A DNA stretch of 64,000 nucleotides, taken from contig NZ_CP077639.1 in the NCBI RefSeq assembly GCF_019056395.1, forward strand, positions 2,916,001-2,980,000, written 5' to 3'. How positions within the stretch are numbered: position 1 is the first letter of the stretch; each line of letters begins with the position of its first letter. The notes beneath the pieces were generated by a model. It made no database searches. It saw only the letters and a program-made list of their open reading frames with translations, and was not told the origin of the DNA. The stretch is from Terribacillus sp. DMT04. GTDB lineage: Bacteria > Bacillota > Bacilli > Bacillales > Amphibacillaceae. The position numbers and the translations under genes are program-made. Below are positions 1-9,238 of the stretch, piece after piece.

Positions 1-296
1 CTTTCAATTACAGCAATGTAAACAAGATTACTTTTGCTTGTGATGCTGGAATGGGCTCCAGTGCAATGGGCGCTTCCCTTCTGCGTAAGAAAATGAAAGA
101 CGCAGGATTGGATGTTCATGTAGACAATGCTGCTATCTCTAACATTCAGGACGATGCAGATATTGTCATCACACAAAAGAATTTAACAGATCGCGCACGT
201 AACAAACAGCCAAATGCGGAGCACATCTCCGTCGAAAACTTCTTGAACAGTCCGAAATATGCTGAACTGATTGAGAATTTAAAGAAGCACCAATAA
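1..296 (+). CDS. mtlA: PTS mannitol transporter EIICB, C-terminal part (EIIB domain)
   Basis: The gene is cut by the window start; the frame is open from base 3. What remains is a cytoplasmic EIIB domain of the mannitol permease, which passes phosphate from EIIA (MtlF) to incoming mannitol. The phosphorylation loop is visible as ACDAGMGSSAMG with its cysteine near base 39. About 97 residues remain, ending in NLKKHQ. It is followed 16 bp later by mtlR and then mtlF and mtlD on the same strand, the usual mannitol operon, so the assignment to mannitol rather than another sugar rests on context plus the motif. Confidence 0.92.
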   Translation, partial: FNYSNVNKITFACDAGMGSSAMGASLLRKKMKDAGLDVHVDNAAISNIQDDADIVITQKNLTDRARNKQPNAEHISVENFLNSPKYAELIENLKKHQ

Positions 297-312
297 ACAG
301 GGAGTGATTTGA

Positions 313-2403
313 TTGGAATTGGTTAGCAGCAGAGAAAGAAGAATCATCCTGCAATTGCTGCGTTCCAGACACCAATTCGTCTCCATTCGAGAGCTGGCAG
401 AGTTATTACATGTCAGCTCTCGAACTATTCACCGGGAATTGAAACAGGTGGAACGGACACTTGCCGAGTATGAACTATCTTTACTTCGTGTCACTGGTTC
501 TGGCATTCGCGTTGAAGGAGAGTCTGCTCAGATGGAAGCCTTACAGGAACAGCTGCATGAAGCGGTTGAAGTAGATACGACCCAAGAAGAAAGACTGCTT
601 CACTTACTCTTTCTGTTAATAAAAGCATCGGAGCCGGTTAAAGTCGCGTTTTTGGCAAACAAAGTACAGCTGTCAAAAACGGCCGTTTCCGTTTATTTAG
701 ATGCTTTGGAGGCAAAACTGGCGGAGTACATGCTGACTATCACGAGACGACGCGGTGTCGGCGTTGAGTTGGAAGGCGAAGAAAACGAAAAACGAAAAGC
801 GCTTGTCCAGCTAACAATGGAACAGCTGGATCAAGCATCGATTTATCCATTCACAAACGATTATGAAGAACGAAACCTACATCAGTTTCTGCAGCAATTT
901 ATCAAAGAGCAGCAGATGACGTTAGTCGAGAAGTATGTCATGGATCATATAGCCAAGCTGTCTTACTCGATTGCAGATAATGCTTATGTAGCGCTCATCA
1001 CGTATATCAGTATTACCATTCAGCGGATTAAACAGGAGCAGTTTGTCAGCCTCTCCCCTCCGCTGCTGACATCTTTACAAAAAACAGAAGAATATACGAT
1101 TGCCGCTGCACTTAGCAGGGAATTGGAAACTAACTTATCTCTTACCTTTTCCACATCCGAAATCGGCTGTATTGCTGTTCAGATTCAAGGTGCAAAACGG
1201 AATGAAACCATGCATCGTTCTGACCCATTATTCGAACTGCAAGTCCAAGCATTCATTCAGCTCGTTGCTGCTTCCACTAAGCTACCGCAGCTTGAAAAGG
1301 ACGAAGCATTTACCAACAGTCTGCTCGCGCATATTGAACCCGCCATCAGCCGAGCGCGGGAAGGTATTCAGACTTATAATCCGCTCACCGAGAAAATTGA
1401 ACACGATTACAAGGAAGTAGTTGCAGCAGTTCATAAGGCTTTGGAAACTGTCTTTCCTGCCTTTCGTTTTGGACAAGGAGAAGTGGCTTTCTTGGCGCTG
1501 CACTTTGCTTCTGCAATTGAGCGGCAGCGCAGCAGACAGCGGCTTCACGCTTTAGTTGTTTGCGCCAGCGGCATTGGCACTTCCAAAATGCTGGCTAGCA
1601 GATTGCAAAATGAATTCCCAGAGATTACACAGGTCACATTATCGTCTTACTTAGAATTAAAAGAACTAGAGCCAGACCAGTTTGACTTACTCGTATCGAC
1701 GATTAGCCTTGATCAATTTAACAGACCGTACTTGCATGTTAATCCGCTGCTGCCCGCCCCGGATGTGAAACGGATGGATGCATTCATTCAGCAGGAGCTG
1801 CCAACCATCTATACGAAACGAAAGCATATAACACCCGCCAAGACAGCAGCACCTAAAAGGACGGAAACAGCTAATTTTGAACCAAAGCTGGCAGAACTTC
1901 AGACACTGGCAGCAGTATCACGCACATTGTGGAAGCGATTTATCATCGATAAAGCTTATCAAAGCCAGACTGGTTTATTTGCATATATAGACCAGCAGGC
2001 TGCTGAACAGTTGATTATCGAAGAACGAGGAACACTCGCTGAGCTTTTGCAAACCCGTGAGGAGCTTGGCGGAATGGGTATTCCCGACACAAGGATGGCC
2101 CTGTATCACAGCCGAAGCAATGACATAGAACAGCCTGCATTTTGGATGATGGCGCTATCCTCCCCTATTTCCATTATGGGGATGGATAATCGAGCGATGA
2201 AGGCAGACCGCCTGTTCATCCTTGCTGCACCGGACAATTTGCCTTTGAGCTGTTACGAGCTGTTTAGTAAGATCTCAAGTCTCATATTAGAAGAGCATAT
2301 CCAGCCTTTGATACGCTCAGCAGATCAAGAAGCACTCAGCAAGGAATTGGCGCAGCTGCTCACTGCCCACATCCAGCAATTCACAGATCACTTAGGAGGG
2401 TAA
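313..2403 (+). CDS. mtlR: Mannitol operon transcriptional activator MtlR
   Basis: This is a 696-residue PTS-controlled activator, close to the usual 694 residues of Bacillus MtlR. Domains in order are an N-terminal DeoR-type helix-turn-helix (about 1-70), two PRD domains (to about 405), a GatB-like EIIB domain and a C-terminal mannitol EIIA-like domain. Phosphoacceptor residues are visible at the expected places: His340 and His397 in PRD2, Cys417 in CASGIGTSK and His599 in ALYHSRS. The start is a TTG preceded by GGGAGTG; no better ATG lies nearby. HPr and EIIA/EIIB of the mannitol system are expected to set its activity, which fits its position between mtlA and mtlF. Confidence 0.95.
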   Translation: MELVSSRERRIILQLLRSRHQFVSIRELAELLHVSSRTIHRELKQVERTLAEYELSLLRVTGSGIRVEGESAQMEALQEQLHEAVEVDTTQEERLLHLLFLLIKASEPVKVAFLANKVQLSKTAVSVYLDALEAKLAEYMLTITRRRGVGVELEGEENEKRKALVQLTMEQLDQASIYPFTNDYEERNLHQFLQQFIKEQQMTLVEKYVMDHIAKLSYSIADNAYVALITYISITIQRIKQEQFVSLSPPLLTSLQKTEEYTIAAALSRELETNLSLTFSTSEIGCIAVQIQGAKRNETMHRSDPLFELQVQAFIQLVAASTKLPQLEKDEAFTNSLLAHIEPAISRAREGIQTYNPLTEKIEHDYKEVVAAVHKALETVFPAFRFGQGEVAFLALHFASAIERQRSRQRLHALVVCASGIGTSKMLASRLQNEFPEITQVTLSSYLELKELEPDQFDLLVSTISLDQFNRPYLHVNPLLPAPDVKRMDAFIQQELPTIYTKRKHITPAKTAAPKRTETANFEPKLAELQTLAAVSRTLWKRFIIDKAYQSQTGLFAYIDQQAAEQLIIEERGTLAELLQTREELGGMGIPDTRMALYHSRSNDIEQPAFWMMALSSPISIMGMDNRAMKADRLFILAAPDNLPLSCYELFSKISSLILEEHIQPLIRSADQEALSKELAQLLTAHIQQFTDHLGG

Positions 2404-2405
2404 TT

Positions 2406-2837
2406 ATGCAAGTATTACAAGAAGCAAATATCTTAATGAACACTAAATTAACAAATCAGGAAGATGCCATTCGTAAAGCCGGTCAGATTCTTGTGGATAA
2501 TGGTTATGTTAACGCAACCTATGTGGACAAAATGATTGAACGTGAAGCACTGACTTCCACGTATATGGGTAACTTTGTTGCTATCCCGCATGGTACTGAA
2601 GATGCTAAAGATGAAGTAATTGCTTCCGGTATCTCTGTCATTCAAGCGCCAGAGGGTGTGACATTTGAAGGAAATGAAGTAAAACTTGTCTTCGGCATTG
2701 CTGGTAAAAATAATGAACATTTAGATATTCTTTCACAAATTGCTATTGTCTGCTCAGAGGAGGAAAACATCGATAAGCTTGTTAGCGCGACAAGCAAACA
2801 AGAGATCATAGATATGTTCTCAGAGGTGGATGCATAA
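2406..2837 (+). CDS. mtlF: Mannitol-specific PTS EIIA component
   Basis: This 143-residue cytoplasmic EIIA protein carries phosphate from HPr to the EIIB domain of MtlA. The active-site histidine is His62 in AIPHGTEDAK, the standard motif of the mannitol/fructose EIIA family, and the length is typical. It starts with ATG two bases after the mtlR stop, with GGAGGGT at the end of mtlR serving as ribosome-binding site. Its stop codon overlaps the mtlD start by one base (TAATG), so the two are translationally coupled. Confidence 0.96.
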   Translation: MQVLQEANILMNTKLTNQEDAIRKAGQILVDNGYVNATYVDKMIEREALTSTYMGNFVAIPHGTEDAKDEVIASGISVIQAPEGVTFEGNEVKLVFGIAGKNNEHLDILSQIAIVCSEEENIDKLVSATSKQEIIDMFSEVDA

Positions 2838-3988
2838 TGAAAAGCGTACACATTGGAGCTGGCAATATCGGACGAGGCTTTATCGGCGCCCTTCTCTCCC
2901 ATGCCGATATCCAGGTAACTTTTGCTGATGTCAATGCAGATATCATCTCTGCCTTGAAGGAGAAGCAGCAGTATGAAGTTGTTTATGCGCAGGAAGAAGC
3001 ACATTCCGAGACGATTACCGGGGTGAGCGCTTTGAACAGTACTACCGAAGAAGAAGCTGTCGTCAATGCGATTGCTGAAGCTGATCTTATTACGACGGCT
3101 GTTGGGCCGTCCATCTTGCCTCATGTAGCACCAGTTATAGCAAAAGGACTTGTTCAGCGTGCGAAGCAGCCAAAGACAGTTCATGTAATTGCTTGTGAAA
3201 ACATGATTCGCGGCTCCAGCCAACTAAGCGAATTTGTTATGTCGCATATTGATGAACAAGATAAGAAACAAGTTGAAAGCTACACATCGTTCTGTGACGC
3301 AGCAGTCGACCGGATTGTTCCAATTCAAGAACAGCTGGATTTGCTGACAGTACAAGTGGAGCCTTACTTTGAATGGGTTGTGGAGAAGAAAAATTGGCAA
3401 GGTGAGCTTCCGGCTATCGAAGCAATCACTTTTGTCGATAATTTGGATCCCTATATTGAAAGAAAGCTGCTCACTGTTAACACAGGACATGCCGCTATTG
3501 CCTATGCAGGGTATGCTAAAGGCTATAGTACGATTATCGAGGCTATCAAAGATGAAGAGATTCTAACATTAGCCAAGCATGCTTTAGAGGAAACGAGTGC
3601 ATTATTGAAAGACAAATGGGGCTTCCAGGAAGACGAATTGAACCACTATATTACAAAAATCCTGCAGCGTTATCAAAACCCATATATTTCGGATCTCGTC
3701 ACGCGTGTAGGACGCGGGCCAATCCGTAAGCTTGGTCCGAAAGACAGACTCGTGTATCCAGCTCTAGCTTTATTGGAGCAAGGGAAGTCAGCTGATGCAT
3801 TGCTGACTACGATTGCTTATGCCTTACATTTCAATCCAGCTGATGATGATGAAGCAGCTGAGTTACAGGAGCGTATCAAGTCAGAAGGTGCTGCTTCGAC
3901 TCTCGCCAGCATTAGCGGGCAGCCCCAAGACAGTACACTTGTACTGGAAGCGATAAAAAAATATGAACAGCAAAAAGACAGAGCCTAA
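2837..3988 (+). CDS. mtlD: Mannitol-1-phosphate 5-dehydrogenase
   Basis: This 383-residue enzyme oxidises mannitol 1-phosphate to fructose 6-phosphate with NAD. The N-terminus has the Rossmann dinucleotide-binding pattern HIGAGNIGRGFIG, and family signatures CENMIRGSS and VNTGHAAIAY follow at about 122 and 216. Length matches the family. It is the last gene of the mtl operon, overlaps mtlF by one base and is closed by a hairpin terminator within 20 bp of its stop, so the operon ends here. Confidence 0.96.
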   Translation: MKSVHIGAGNIGRGFIGALLSHADIQVTFADVNADIISALKEKQQYEVVYAQEEAHSETITGVSALNSTTEEEAVVNAIAEADLITTAVGPSILPHVAPVIAKGLVQRAKQPKTVHVIACENMIRGSSQLSEFVMSHIDEQDKKQVESYTSFCDAAVDRIVPIQEQLDLLTVQVEPYFEWVVEKKNWQGELPAIEAITFVDNLDPYIERKLLTVNTGHAAIAYAGYAKGYSTIIEAIKDEEILTLAKHALEETSALLKDKWGFQEDELNHYITKILQRYQNPYISDLVTRVGRGPIRKLGPKDRLVYPALALLEQGKSADALLTTIAYALHFNPADDDEAAELQERIKSEGAASTLASISGQPQDSTLVLEAIKKYEQQKDRA

Positions 3989-4002
3989 CGCTCTGTCTTT
4001 TT
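3972..4002. terminator. Bidirectional terminator between mtlD and the flavoprotein gene
   Basis: The arms AAAAAGACAGAGC and GCTCTGTCTTTTT flank a five-base loop. Runs of A on one side and T on the other allow use by the converging genes on both strands. Confidence 0.85.
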
Positions 4003-4005
4003 CAT

Positions 4006-4908
4006 TCACTTTATTTTCAGCAGCCTCTTTTGCATCCAAATCGCTGCTTGCATCCCATCTCCCATTGCAATGCTGACTTGCTCCGAGTGCACAGTAACGT
4101 CGCCGGCCGCCCACACACCTTCTACGTTCGTTTCTTTTGTGCGGGGGTTGTTTTCAATATGATTGTTTTTATGAAGCTCCACACCTAAAGATGCTGCCAT
4201 ATTACTATTCACCCGGTTCTTTCCGAATGCGACAAATGCCTTCTCCGCCCATAGCTTCTCGCCATCTGTCAGACAAAATCCTTCTAATCCGCCACTTTCA
4301 TCGAGCACTACCTCTTCAATAGGCTGCTCATAATATTCAATGGAATGCAGCTTCAGCTTTTCAAAGGTTTCCTCACTCACAGGTTCTTTTTCATGATTAA
4401 TGAAAATAACATCATCCGACCAATATGTCAGCATCACTGCTAATCCTGCTCCTGCTTCACCAGTACCTGCGACAACCGTTCGCTTGCCGCTTATCTCATA
4501 TCCATCACAATCAGGACAAACATATACATCCGTTCCAAGCAATGGATACAAATCTTTAACTGGAATCCGATCTGTTATCCCGGTAGCAAACAAAAGCAAT
4601 GCTGCATCATGCGATTGCCCGTCAGCAGTTTTAACTGTGAATCCGTGTTTCCATTTCTCCACTTCCACGGCCTCCTGCTGCTCGACACGAATACCCCCAT
4701 AAGCTTCTATTTGTTTTCGCCCGAGTTCCAGCAGATGATTCCCTGATACGCCATCAGGCCAGCCAATTAAGTTATGGTAGCTTTGACACCAATGTGATCT
4801 CCCATCATTTGGTTTATCCAGCAGCAGGACATCCCGCTTATATCGGCCAAATTGGATGGCAGCTTGTACGCCTGCGATTCCGCCGCCAATAATAATTACA
4901 TCATGCAT
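4006..4908 (-). CDS. Thioredoxin-reductase-like FAD/NAD(P) oxidoreductase
   Basis: A 300-residue class II pyridine-nucleotide disulfide oxidoreductase. The N-terminal FAD site is IIIGGGIAGVQAA (about 5-17), a redox pair CPDC sits at 131-134 just before an NAD(P) site GTGEAGAG, and the second FAD contact is WAAGDV near 268. True thioredoxin reductases usually show CATC-type pairs, so substrate is uncertain; it may reduce a thioredoxin-like or other disulfide partner. It is smaller than TrxB (about 315). The SDR gene lies 40 bp upstream on the same strand and the two probably form an operon. Confidence 0.85.
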   Translation of the reverse strand: MHDVIIIGGGIAGVQAAIQFGRYKRDVLLLDKPNDGRSHWCQSYHNLIGWPDGVSGNHLLELGRKQIEAYGGIRVEQQEAVEVEKWKHGFTVKTADGQSHDAALLLFATGITDRIPVKDLYPLLGTDVYVCPDCDGYEISGKRTVVAGTGEAGAGLAVMLTYWSDDVIFINHEKEPVSEETFEKLKLHSIEYYEQPIEEVVLDESGGLEGFCLTDGEKLWAEKAFVAFGKNRVNSNMAASLGVELHKNNHIENNPRTKETNVEGVWAAGDVTVHSEQVSIAMGDGMQAAIWMQKRLLKIK

Positions 4909-4948
4909 ATACTTGTACTCCTCCTATTAATCATCTGATTGCACATGG

Positions 4949-5734
4949 CTACAGCAGTGTTTCCGCTCCGTCAGCATATAGAACACTTCCTGACATATGA
5001 CCAGCTGCGTCTGATGCTAGAAAACAGACGATGGACGCTACATCCTCCGGCTTCCCAGGTTCTCCTTTAAGCGGATGCTGTCCTTTAGGGAAAACTTTCG
5101 GAATTTCTATCTCCGCTAAATGCGCTGTATCTTTTTCTGTTCGTTCCTCGATGTTCGTCTCAATGCCTCCTGGACATACGACATTCACACGAATACCATA
5201 TGACGACAGCTCGAGTGCAGCCATTTTCCCGAAAGCTGTCTGTGCTGCTTTGGAGGCACTATAAGCACTCATACCAAAGCCCGAAAACGTACGATTACCA
5301 TTTATTGAACTGGTGATGATAACACTTCCGCCTTTTTCTTTCATGTAAGGAATGTCGTTCTGAAGTGTCAGAAAGGTACCCTTCGCATTGATATCAAGCG
5401 TCTGATCCCAGTCTTCCTCTGGCAAATGTTCAATCGGGGAAAGCGTCCCATTAACACCTGCATTAGCAAACACAATATCCAGCTTTCCAAATTGATCAAT
5501 CGTTTGTTTAAATGCCTGTTTCAACTGTGCAGTGTCGGTAACATCGACTGTCGCGGCAATTGCTGATCCGCCTGCAGCCTCAATAGCAGCAGCCACATCC
5601 TTTATGGTCTCTGCATGCTTATCAAAAAGACCTACCCGCACACCTTTGGCCGCCAGCATAGCTGCCGCGGCTCTTCCGATACCAGAGCCTGCTCCGGTCA
5701 CAATTGCCACTTTCCCATCCAGCGATGCTTCCAT
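4949..5734 (-). CDS. Short-chain dehydrogenase/reductase (SDR)
   Basis: A classical SDR of 261 residues, an NAD(P)-dependent oxidoreductase of unknown substrate. It shows TGAGSGIG for cofactor binding, NAG in the next strand, and the catalytic YSASK with an upstream Ser in TSSINGN. The C-terminal ADGAETLL is typical of these enzymes. An in-frame GTG lies four codons earlier (5746), but it directly abuts the AAAGGAG site; the ATG at 5734 has a 10-base spacing and is preferred. It is probably transcribed with the flavoprotein gene downstream. Confidence 0.85.
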   Translation of the reverse strand: MEASLDGKVAIVTGAGSGIGRAAAAMLAAKGVRVGLFDKHAETIKDVAAAIEAAGGSAIAATVDVTDTAQLKQAFKQTIDQFGKLDIVFANAGVNGTLSPIEHLPEEDWDQTLDINAKGTFLTLQNDIPYMKEKGGSVIITSSINGNRTFSGFGMSAYSASKAAQTAFGKMAALELSSYGIRVNVVCPGGIETNIEERTEKDTAHLAEIEIPKVFPKGQHPLKGEPGKPEDVASIVCFLASDAAGHMSGSVLYADGAETLL

Positions 5735-5812
5735 CCCGTCATCCACTCCTTTATGTATCTACTAGTTATTTCCTTACTCTGCATGAAGTAAAACCCTTTC
5801 TGTATAAAAAAA

Positions 5813-6194
5813 GAGAGCGGGACAAAACAAGATTAATTCATCCTTAAAGCGAACAATGACTAGGTCCATACTTTTTCATGCAGCCCTCTGACAGCTGCTA
5901 CTTTCCAAATTTAGCTGTTATCGTCGGACAAGAATGGCTTTTGAAGTAGAGGCCGACAAGAAAATCGCTTTTTATTTTCGAGGAGTCTACGTATTCTTTC
6001 TACACTAGTAAGGGTTCTCATAATAAAAATCAGCGTAGGAAATACACGGAGGCTCCCCAGCCGCCCGCAGGAAAGCGGAGTGTATTTCCGAAGCGATGCT
6101 CTCATATTTCTTTACAATGCAAAAATCCAAACAATGCTGCTTTTAATTGCAGTATTGTTTGGATTTTTATATTGCTTAAACAGTTATGTCCCAG
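5813..6194 (+). repeat. Dispersed intergenic repeat, copy 1 (MITE-like)
   Basis: About 382 bp. It begins GAGAGCGGGACAAAAC and ends GTTATGTCCCAG, so the ends form an imperfect inverted repeat (GGGACA). Inside are a block ending TTTTCGAGGAGTCTACG, a GC-rich hairpin framed by AAATACAC and GTGTATTT, and a 3' hairpin with arms AAATCCAAACAAT and ATTGTTTGGATTT followed by T. Two further copies lie in the same orientation at 47239-47663 and 51689-52056. It has no credible coding capacity. The 3' hairpin may act as a terminator. Confidence 0.8.
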
Positions 6195-6206
6195 ACGCTT
6201 TTTCGG

Positions 6207-6719
6207 TTAATCTTTTAAAGCCAAATGAATATGTGCCAAATGATGTTGGCCATGCCAAGCATAGATGCCTATATTCTCTTTCAGGCTGACTTCCTCTCTT
6301 GTCTCCGGATGAATAAATGTTCGTTGAAGCTGTGCTGGGGTGAGCGTATGCAGCAACACAACCCATTTGCGATGAATGGAAGCAAGTAAGTCCAGAGCAG
6401 ACTGCACAGGCATTTCATAATCAGGGAGCTGTGCCCAGCTTGCCTCATCGTATGGTTTTATAACAGGTGTTTCTTCTGTTAACGCCAGTTTGAAACGTAC
6501 AAAGGAATTCAGATGACTATCAGCCAAATGATGCACAAGCTGCCTAATATTCCATCCTCGTTCTCGGTATGTACGTTGCAGTTCGAGGTCTGAAAGCTTG
6601 TTTACCAGCTCACTCACCTGTTTTGGAAGCTGTTCTATTTCTTCTATCCATTGTTTTGTCTGTAATGCTGAAATATCTCCTTCTACACTAAACTGCCCAA
6701 TCGGATACCTTCTGTCCAT
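6207..6719 (-). CDS. DinB/YfiT-family putative metal-dependent hydrolase
   Basis: A 170-residue four-helix-bundle protein of the DinB superfamily, closest in pattern to Bacillus YfiT (BstA). Three histidines that would bind metal are visible: LVHHLADSH near 62-69 and WHGQHHLAH near 154-162. Length matches YfiT. Members include bacillithiol S-transferases; whether this one uses bacillithiol is inference from the family only. It stands alone, with the dispersed repeat downstream and a terminator upstream. Confidence 0.85.
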   Translation of the reverse strand: MDRRYPIGQFSVEGDISALQTKQWIEEIEQLPKQVSELVNKLSDLELQRTYRERGWNIRQLVHHLADSHLNSFVRFKLALTEETPVIKPYDEASWAQLPDYEMPVQSALDLLASIHRKWVVLLHTLTPAQLQRTFIHPETREEVSLKENIGIYAWHGQHHLAHIHLALKD

Positions 6720-6756
6720 CTGATTACCTCCCCGCTCATTTAACTTATTTTAACAG

Positions 6757-6793
6757 AAAAAAGACCGTACCGCCGAGTAGGTACAGTCTTTTT
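6757..6793 (-). terminator. Terminator downstream of the msmX-like gene
   Basis: Arms AGACYGTACC and GGTACAGTCT flanked by A-run and T-run, directly after the ATPase stop on the minus strand. It probably closes that single-gene unit. Confidence 0.75.
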
Positions 6794-6797
6794 AAAG

Positions 6798-7922
6798 TCA
6801 GGATACTTGCGAAGCAGCATTTGGTGCTGTAATTCGGCCTTCTGTTTCTTTATCGAAGAAATGCACTTGTTCCATATCAAATAGGAGTGTGCGTTTATCT
6901 TTTCCTTTAATATCCGAGCGTGCATCAACACGAGCTACAAATTCTTCTCCTTCAACACTTGCATATAAGAAGCTTTCCGCACCCATTAATTCGACTACAT
7001 CGATCGTAGCTTCCACTTCATGTGCATGTGCAAGACTTTCTTCGTAGTCAGCATCGTGAATATGTTCTGGTCTGATTCCCATCACAACTTCTCCATTGCC
7101 GTACCCTGCATCTTGCAGCATTTTCCGTTTTGCCGGCGGAAGCTGGAACGTCACATTGCCAAGCTTCGCCTTGCCTTCCTGAATAGTAACGTTGAGGAAG
7201 TTCATAGAAGGGGAACCGATAAAGCCGCCGACGAACATATTGTTAGGGTTGTCGTAAACATCCTTTGGTGCCCCTACTTGCTGGATGACCCCATCTTTCA
7301 TCACGACTAGTCTGCTTGCCATGGTCATTGCTTCCGTTTGGTCATGTGTAACATAAATTGTGGTTGTCTGAAGGCGCTGATGCAGCTTTTGGATTTCTGC
7401 TCGCATCTGTACACGGAGTTTGGCATCTAAGTTGGAGAGCGGCTCATCCATAAGAAACACTTTTGCATCTCGGACAATTGCACGACCAAGCGCAACACGC
7501 TGGCGCTGACCGCCGGAAAGTGCTTTCGGTTTTCGGTTTAAGTAATCAGTCAGTCCAAGGATACGGCTTGCTTCCTGTACACGTCTGTCTATCTCATCTT
7601 TTTTGTATTTACGTAATTTCAAGCCGAATGCCATGTTATTGTATACGTTCATATGCGGATACAGTGCGTAGTTCTGGAATACCATCGCAATGTCCCGGTC
7701 TTTTGGCGGCACATCATTCATTCGTTCTCCATCTATATAGAAATCACCGCCAGAGATTTCTTCCAGGCCGGCAATCATACGTAATGTGGTCGATTTTCCG
7801 CAACCGGAGGGACCGACGAACACGATGAATTCTTTATCATCTATCTCTAAGTTAAAATCTTCAACCGCCGTAACGTTCTTGTCGTAGACCTTTTGGATAC
7901 CGTTCAACTGTAGCTTTGCCAA
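6798..7922 (-). CDS. Multi-sugar ABC importer ATPase, MsmX/UgpC family
   Basis: A 374-residue ATP-binding subunit of carbohydrate ABC importers. Walker A is GPSGCGKST near 38, the Q-loop QNYALYPH follows, the signature is LSGGQRQR and Walker B is VFLMDEPLSNLDAK; the C-terminal third is the TOBE/OB region with GIRPEHI. The gene stands alone without permeases, as does Bacillus MsmX (365 aa), which serves several sugar importers, so that role is likely. Start is TTG with AAGGAGG eight bases upstream. A cre-like site lies about 80 bp upstream. A paralogue, ugpC, is at 24643. Confidence 0.88.
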   Translation of the reverse strand: MAKLQLNGIQKVYDKNVTAVEDFNLEIDDKEFIVFVGPSGCGKSTTLRMIAGLEEISGGDFYIDGERMNDVPPKDRDIAMVFQNYALYPHMNVYNNMAFGLKLRKYKKDEIDRRVQEASRILGLTDYLNRKPKALSGGQRQRVALGRAIVRDAKVFLMDEPLSNLDAKLRVQMRAEIQKLHQRLQTTTIYVTHDQTEAMTMASRLVVMKDGVIQQVGAPKDVYDNPNNMFVGGFIGSPSMNFLNVTIQEGKAKLGNVTFQLPPAKRKMLQDAGYGNGEVVMGIRPEHIHDADYEESLAHAHEVEATIDVVELMGAESFLYASVEGEEFVARVDARSDIKGKDKRTLLFDMEQVHFFDKETEGRITAPNAASQVS

Positions 7923-7998
7923 TGTAAGCGCCTCCTTTATTGTATACTCTTACTTTACCTTGTTTCTCCAGTAATTACTATTTGGCAGTTGCACAAAA

Positions 7999-8012
7999 TG
8001 TAAGCGCTTTTA
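7999..8012. promoter_or_regulatory. Candidate cre (CcpA) site upstream of the msmX-like gene
   Basis: TGTAAGCGCTTTTA resembles the catabolite-response consensus TGWAANCGNTNWCA except at the last positions. It lies about 80 bp upstream of the ATPase start. Glucose control of a sugar ATPase is plausible but unproven. Confidence 0.4.
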
Positions 8013-8209
8013 TTGTGCGAAATGTTAGAAAAGCTAAGAAACATGCAGTGTACGAACGACCACTTCAGCATATTACTCCGCTTTCCTCGAGCATGGCCAC
8101 AGTCTCCTTGCGAGAAGTTCATGCTAATGGAGAACTGCAGACATATAGGAACTAGTTTTAAACACGTGCAGCCTAAAGGGTGCTTATTACATTTATCGGA
8201 TTAAAAAGA

Positions 8210-9166
8210 CTATTGGTCCTGCCTCACCATATTGCCTGCTTCAATCAAAATCGAGTCATCCAGATGTACAGTTGGTGCTTTTACGACGCAGTCAATGTGA
8301 ACGCCTGCCGCAATTGTACCGCCGAATGTGTTGTTGCTGCCAAATGCGATGTGGATGGTTCCGTATACTTTTTCGTCTTCCAATACATTACCGGTAATTC
8401 GTGCTTTATCATTGGTACCAATACCAAACTCAGCCACATGGCGTCCTTCGCCTTCCCCGAGCATGTGAAGCAGCCTCTCTCCTTGCCGACCGCTGGCAGC
8501 TGTCAAACGTCCATCCACGATTGTAAGAAGTACTGGCTCTTCTGCTTTCCCCAAACCAGAAATGGAGCCGTCAATCCAAATATGGCCAGATGCTGTCCCT
8601 TCCAGCGGTGCAATATAAGCTTCTCCAGAAGGCAAATTACCCGATTGCCCAGTTTCACGGTAAACGCCTGTGCTAGCTACACCATTCCGTCCTTGAATAG
8701 AAAAGGTTAGCGTTTCCCCATCTTTGGATATGGTAACCTTTTGTGCTTGATCCAATTTTTGTGAAACATGATATGTCCTTTTTTCCACTGTATCGTAATC
8801 AGCGCTGATAGCTCCTTCCAGAAACATATCATATGTAATGCCTGGCATCGTTGCGACGCGAACACCCGCTGCTGCTGCATCTTTCTTGGCTGTTGTATGT
8901 GTTAGGGAATGCTCCGTAATACATACAGCTACATCGCAATGTTTCATTGCTTCTGCCACGCCGCTTGGAGGCTCTTCTCCTGACTTCTCTCTGTCCTGCA
9001 TCACAAGCATGAGCGTTTCGGCGCCAATTGACCTGCCAGCTGCGTACAACGCCTCTGCCAGTTCTTTCTTGCTATCATCTGTTACAATAAGCAATGTTTC
9101 TTCTTTCTTCAGCGCCAAACTGCTGATCAGGACATTCTTGCTATTCTCTACTAACTTACTCCCCAC
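8210..9166 (-). CDS. M29-type aminopeptidase-like protein (AmpS/NicX superfamily)
   Basis: A 318-residue protein resembling thermophilic metallo-aminopeptidases of family M29. The conserved C-terminal ligands are visible: Glu in AEFGIGTN, the EDEKVYGTIHIAFG segment and HIDCVV. It is shorter than the usual 370-410 residues, with a reduced N-terminal half, so it may belong to the shorter branch that includes 2,5-dihydroxypyridine dioxygenase relatives; peptidase activity is not assured. Start is GTG preceded by AGGAGG at good spacing. It lies between the ZIP transporter gene and the msmX-like gene without obvious coupling. Confidence 0.75.
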   Translation of the reverse strand: MGSKLVENSKNVLISSLALKKEETLLIVTDDSKKELAEALYAAGRSIGAETLMLVMQDREKSGEEPPSGVAEAMKHCDVAVCITEHSLTHTTAKKDAAAAGVRVATMPGITYDMFLEGAISADYDTVEKRTYHVSQKLDQAQKVTISKDGETLTFSIQGRNGVASTGVYRETGQSGNLPSGEAYIAPLEGTASGHIWIDGSISGLGKAEEPVLLTIVDGRLTAASGRQGERLLHMLGEGEGRHVAEFGIGTNDKARITGNVLEDEKVYGTIHIAFGSNNTFGGTIAAGVHIDCVVKAPTVHLDDSILIEAGNMVRQDQ

Positions 9167-9204
9167 GAAGGCACCTCCTCTTGTTTCTTCCTATTATACA
9201 CAAA

Positions 9205-9230
9205 GAAAACCGCCCGCTTAAGCAGACGAT
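9205..9230 (-). terminator. Terminator downstream of the ZIP transporter gene
   Basis: On the minus strand CGTCTGC and GCGGGCG pair (with G-U) around a TTAA loop and are followed by GGTTTTC, directly after the transporter stop. Confidence 0.6.
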
Positions 9231-9238
9231 TCTCAAAA

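Noticed and set aside
8180-8710. 176-codon plus-strand frame opposite the M29-type gene
   Set aside because: Cys- and Asn-rich shadow of the minus-strand gene without a start signal.
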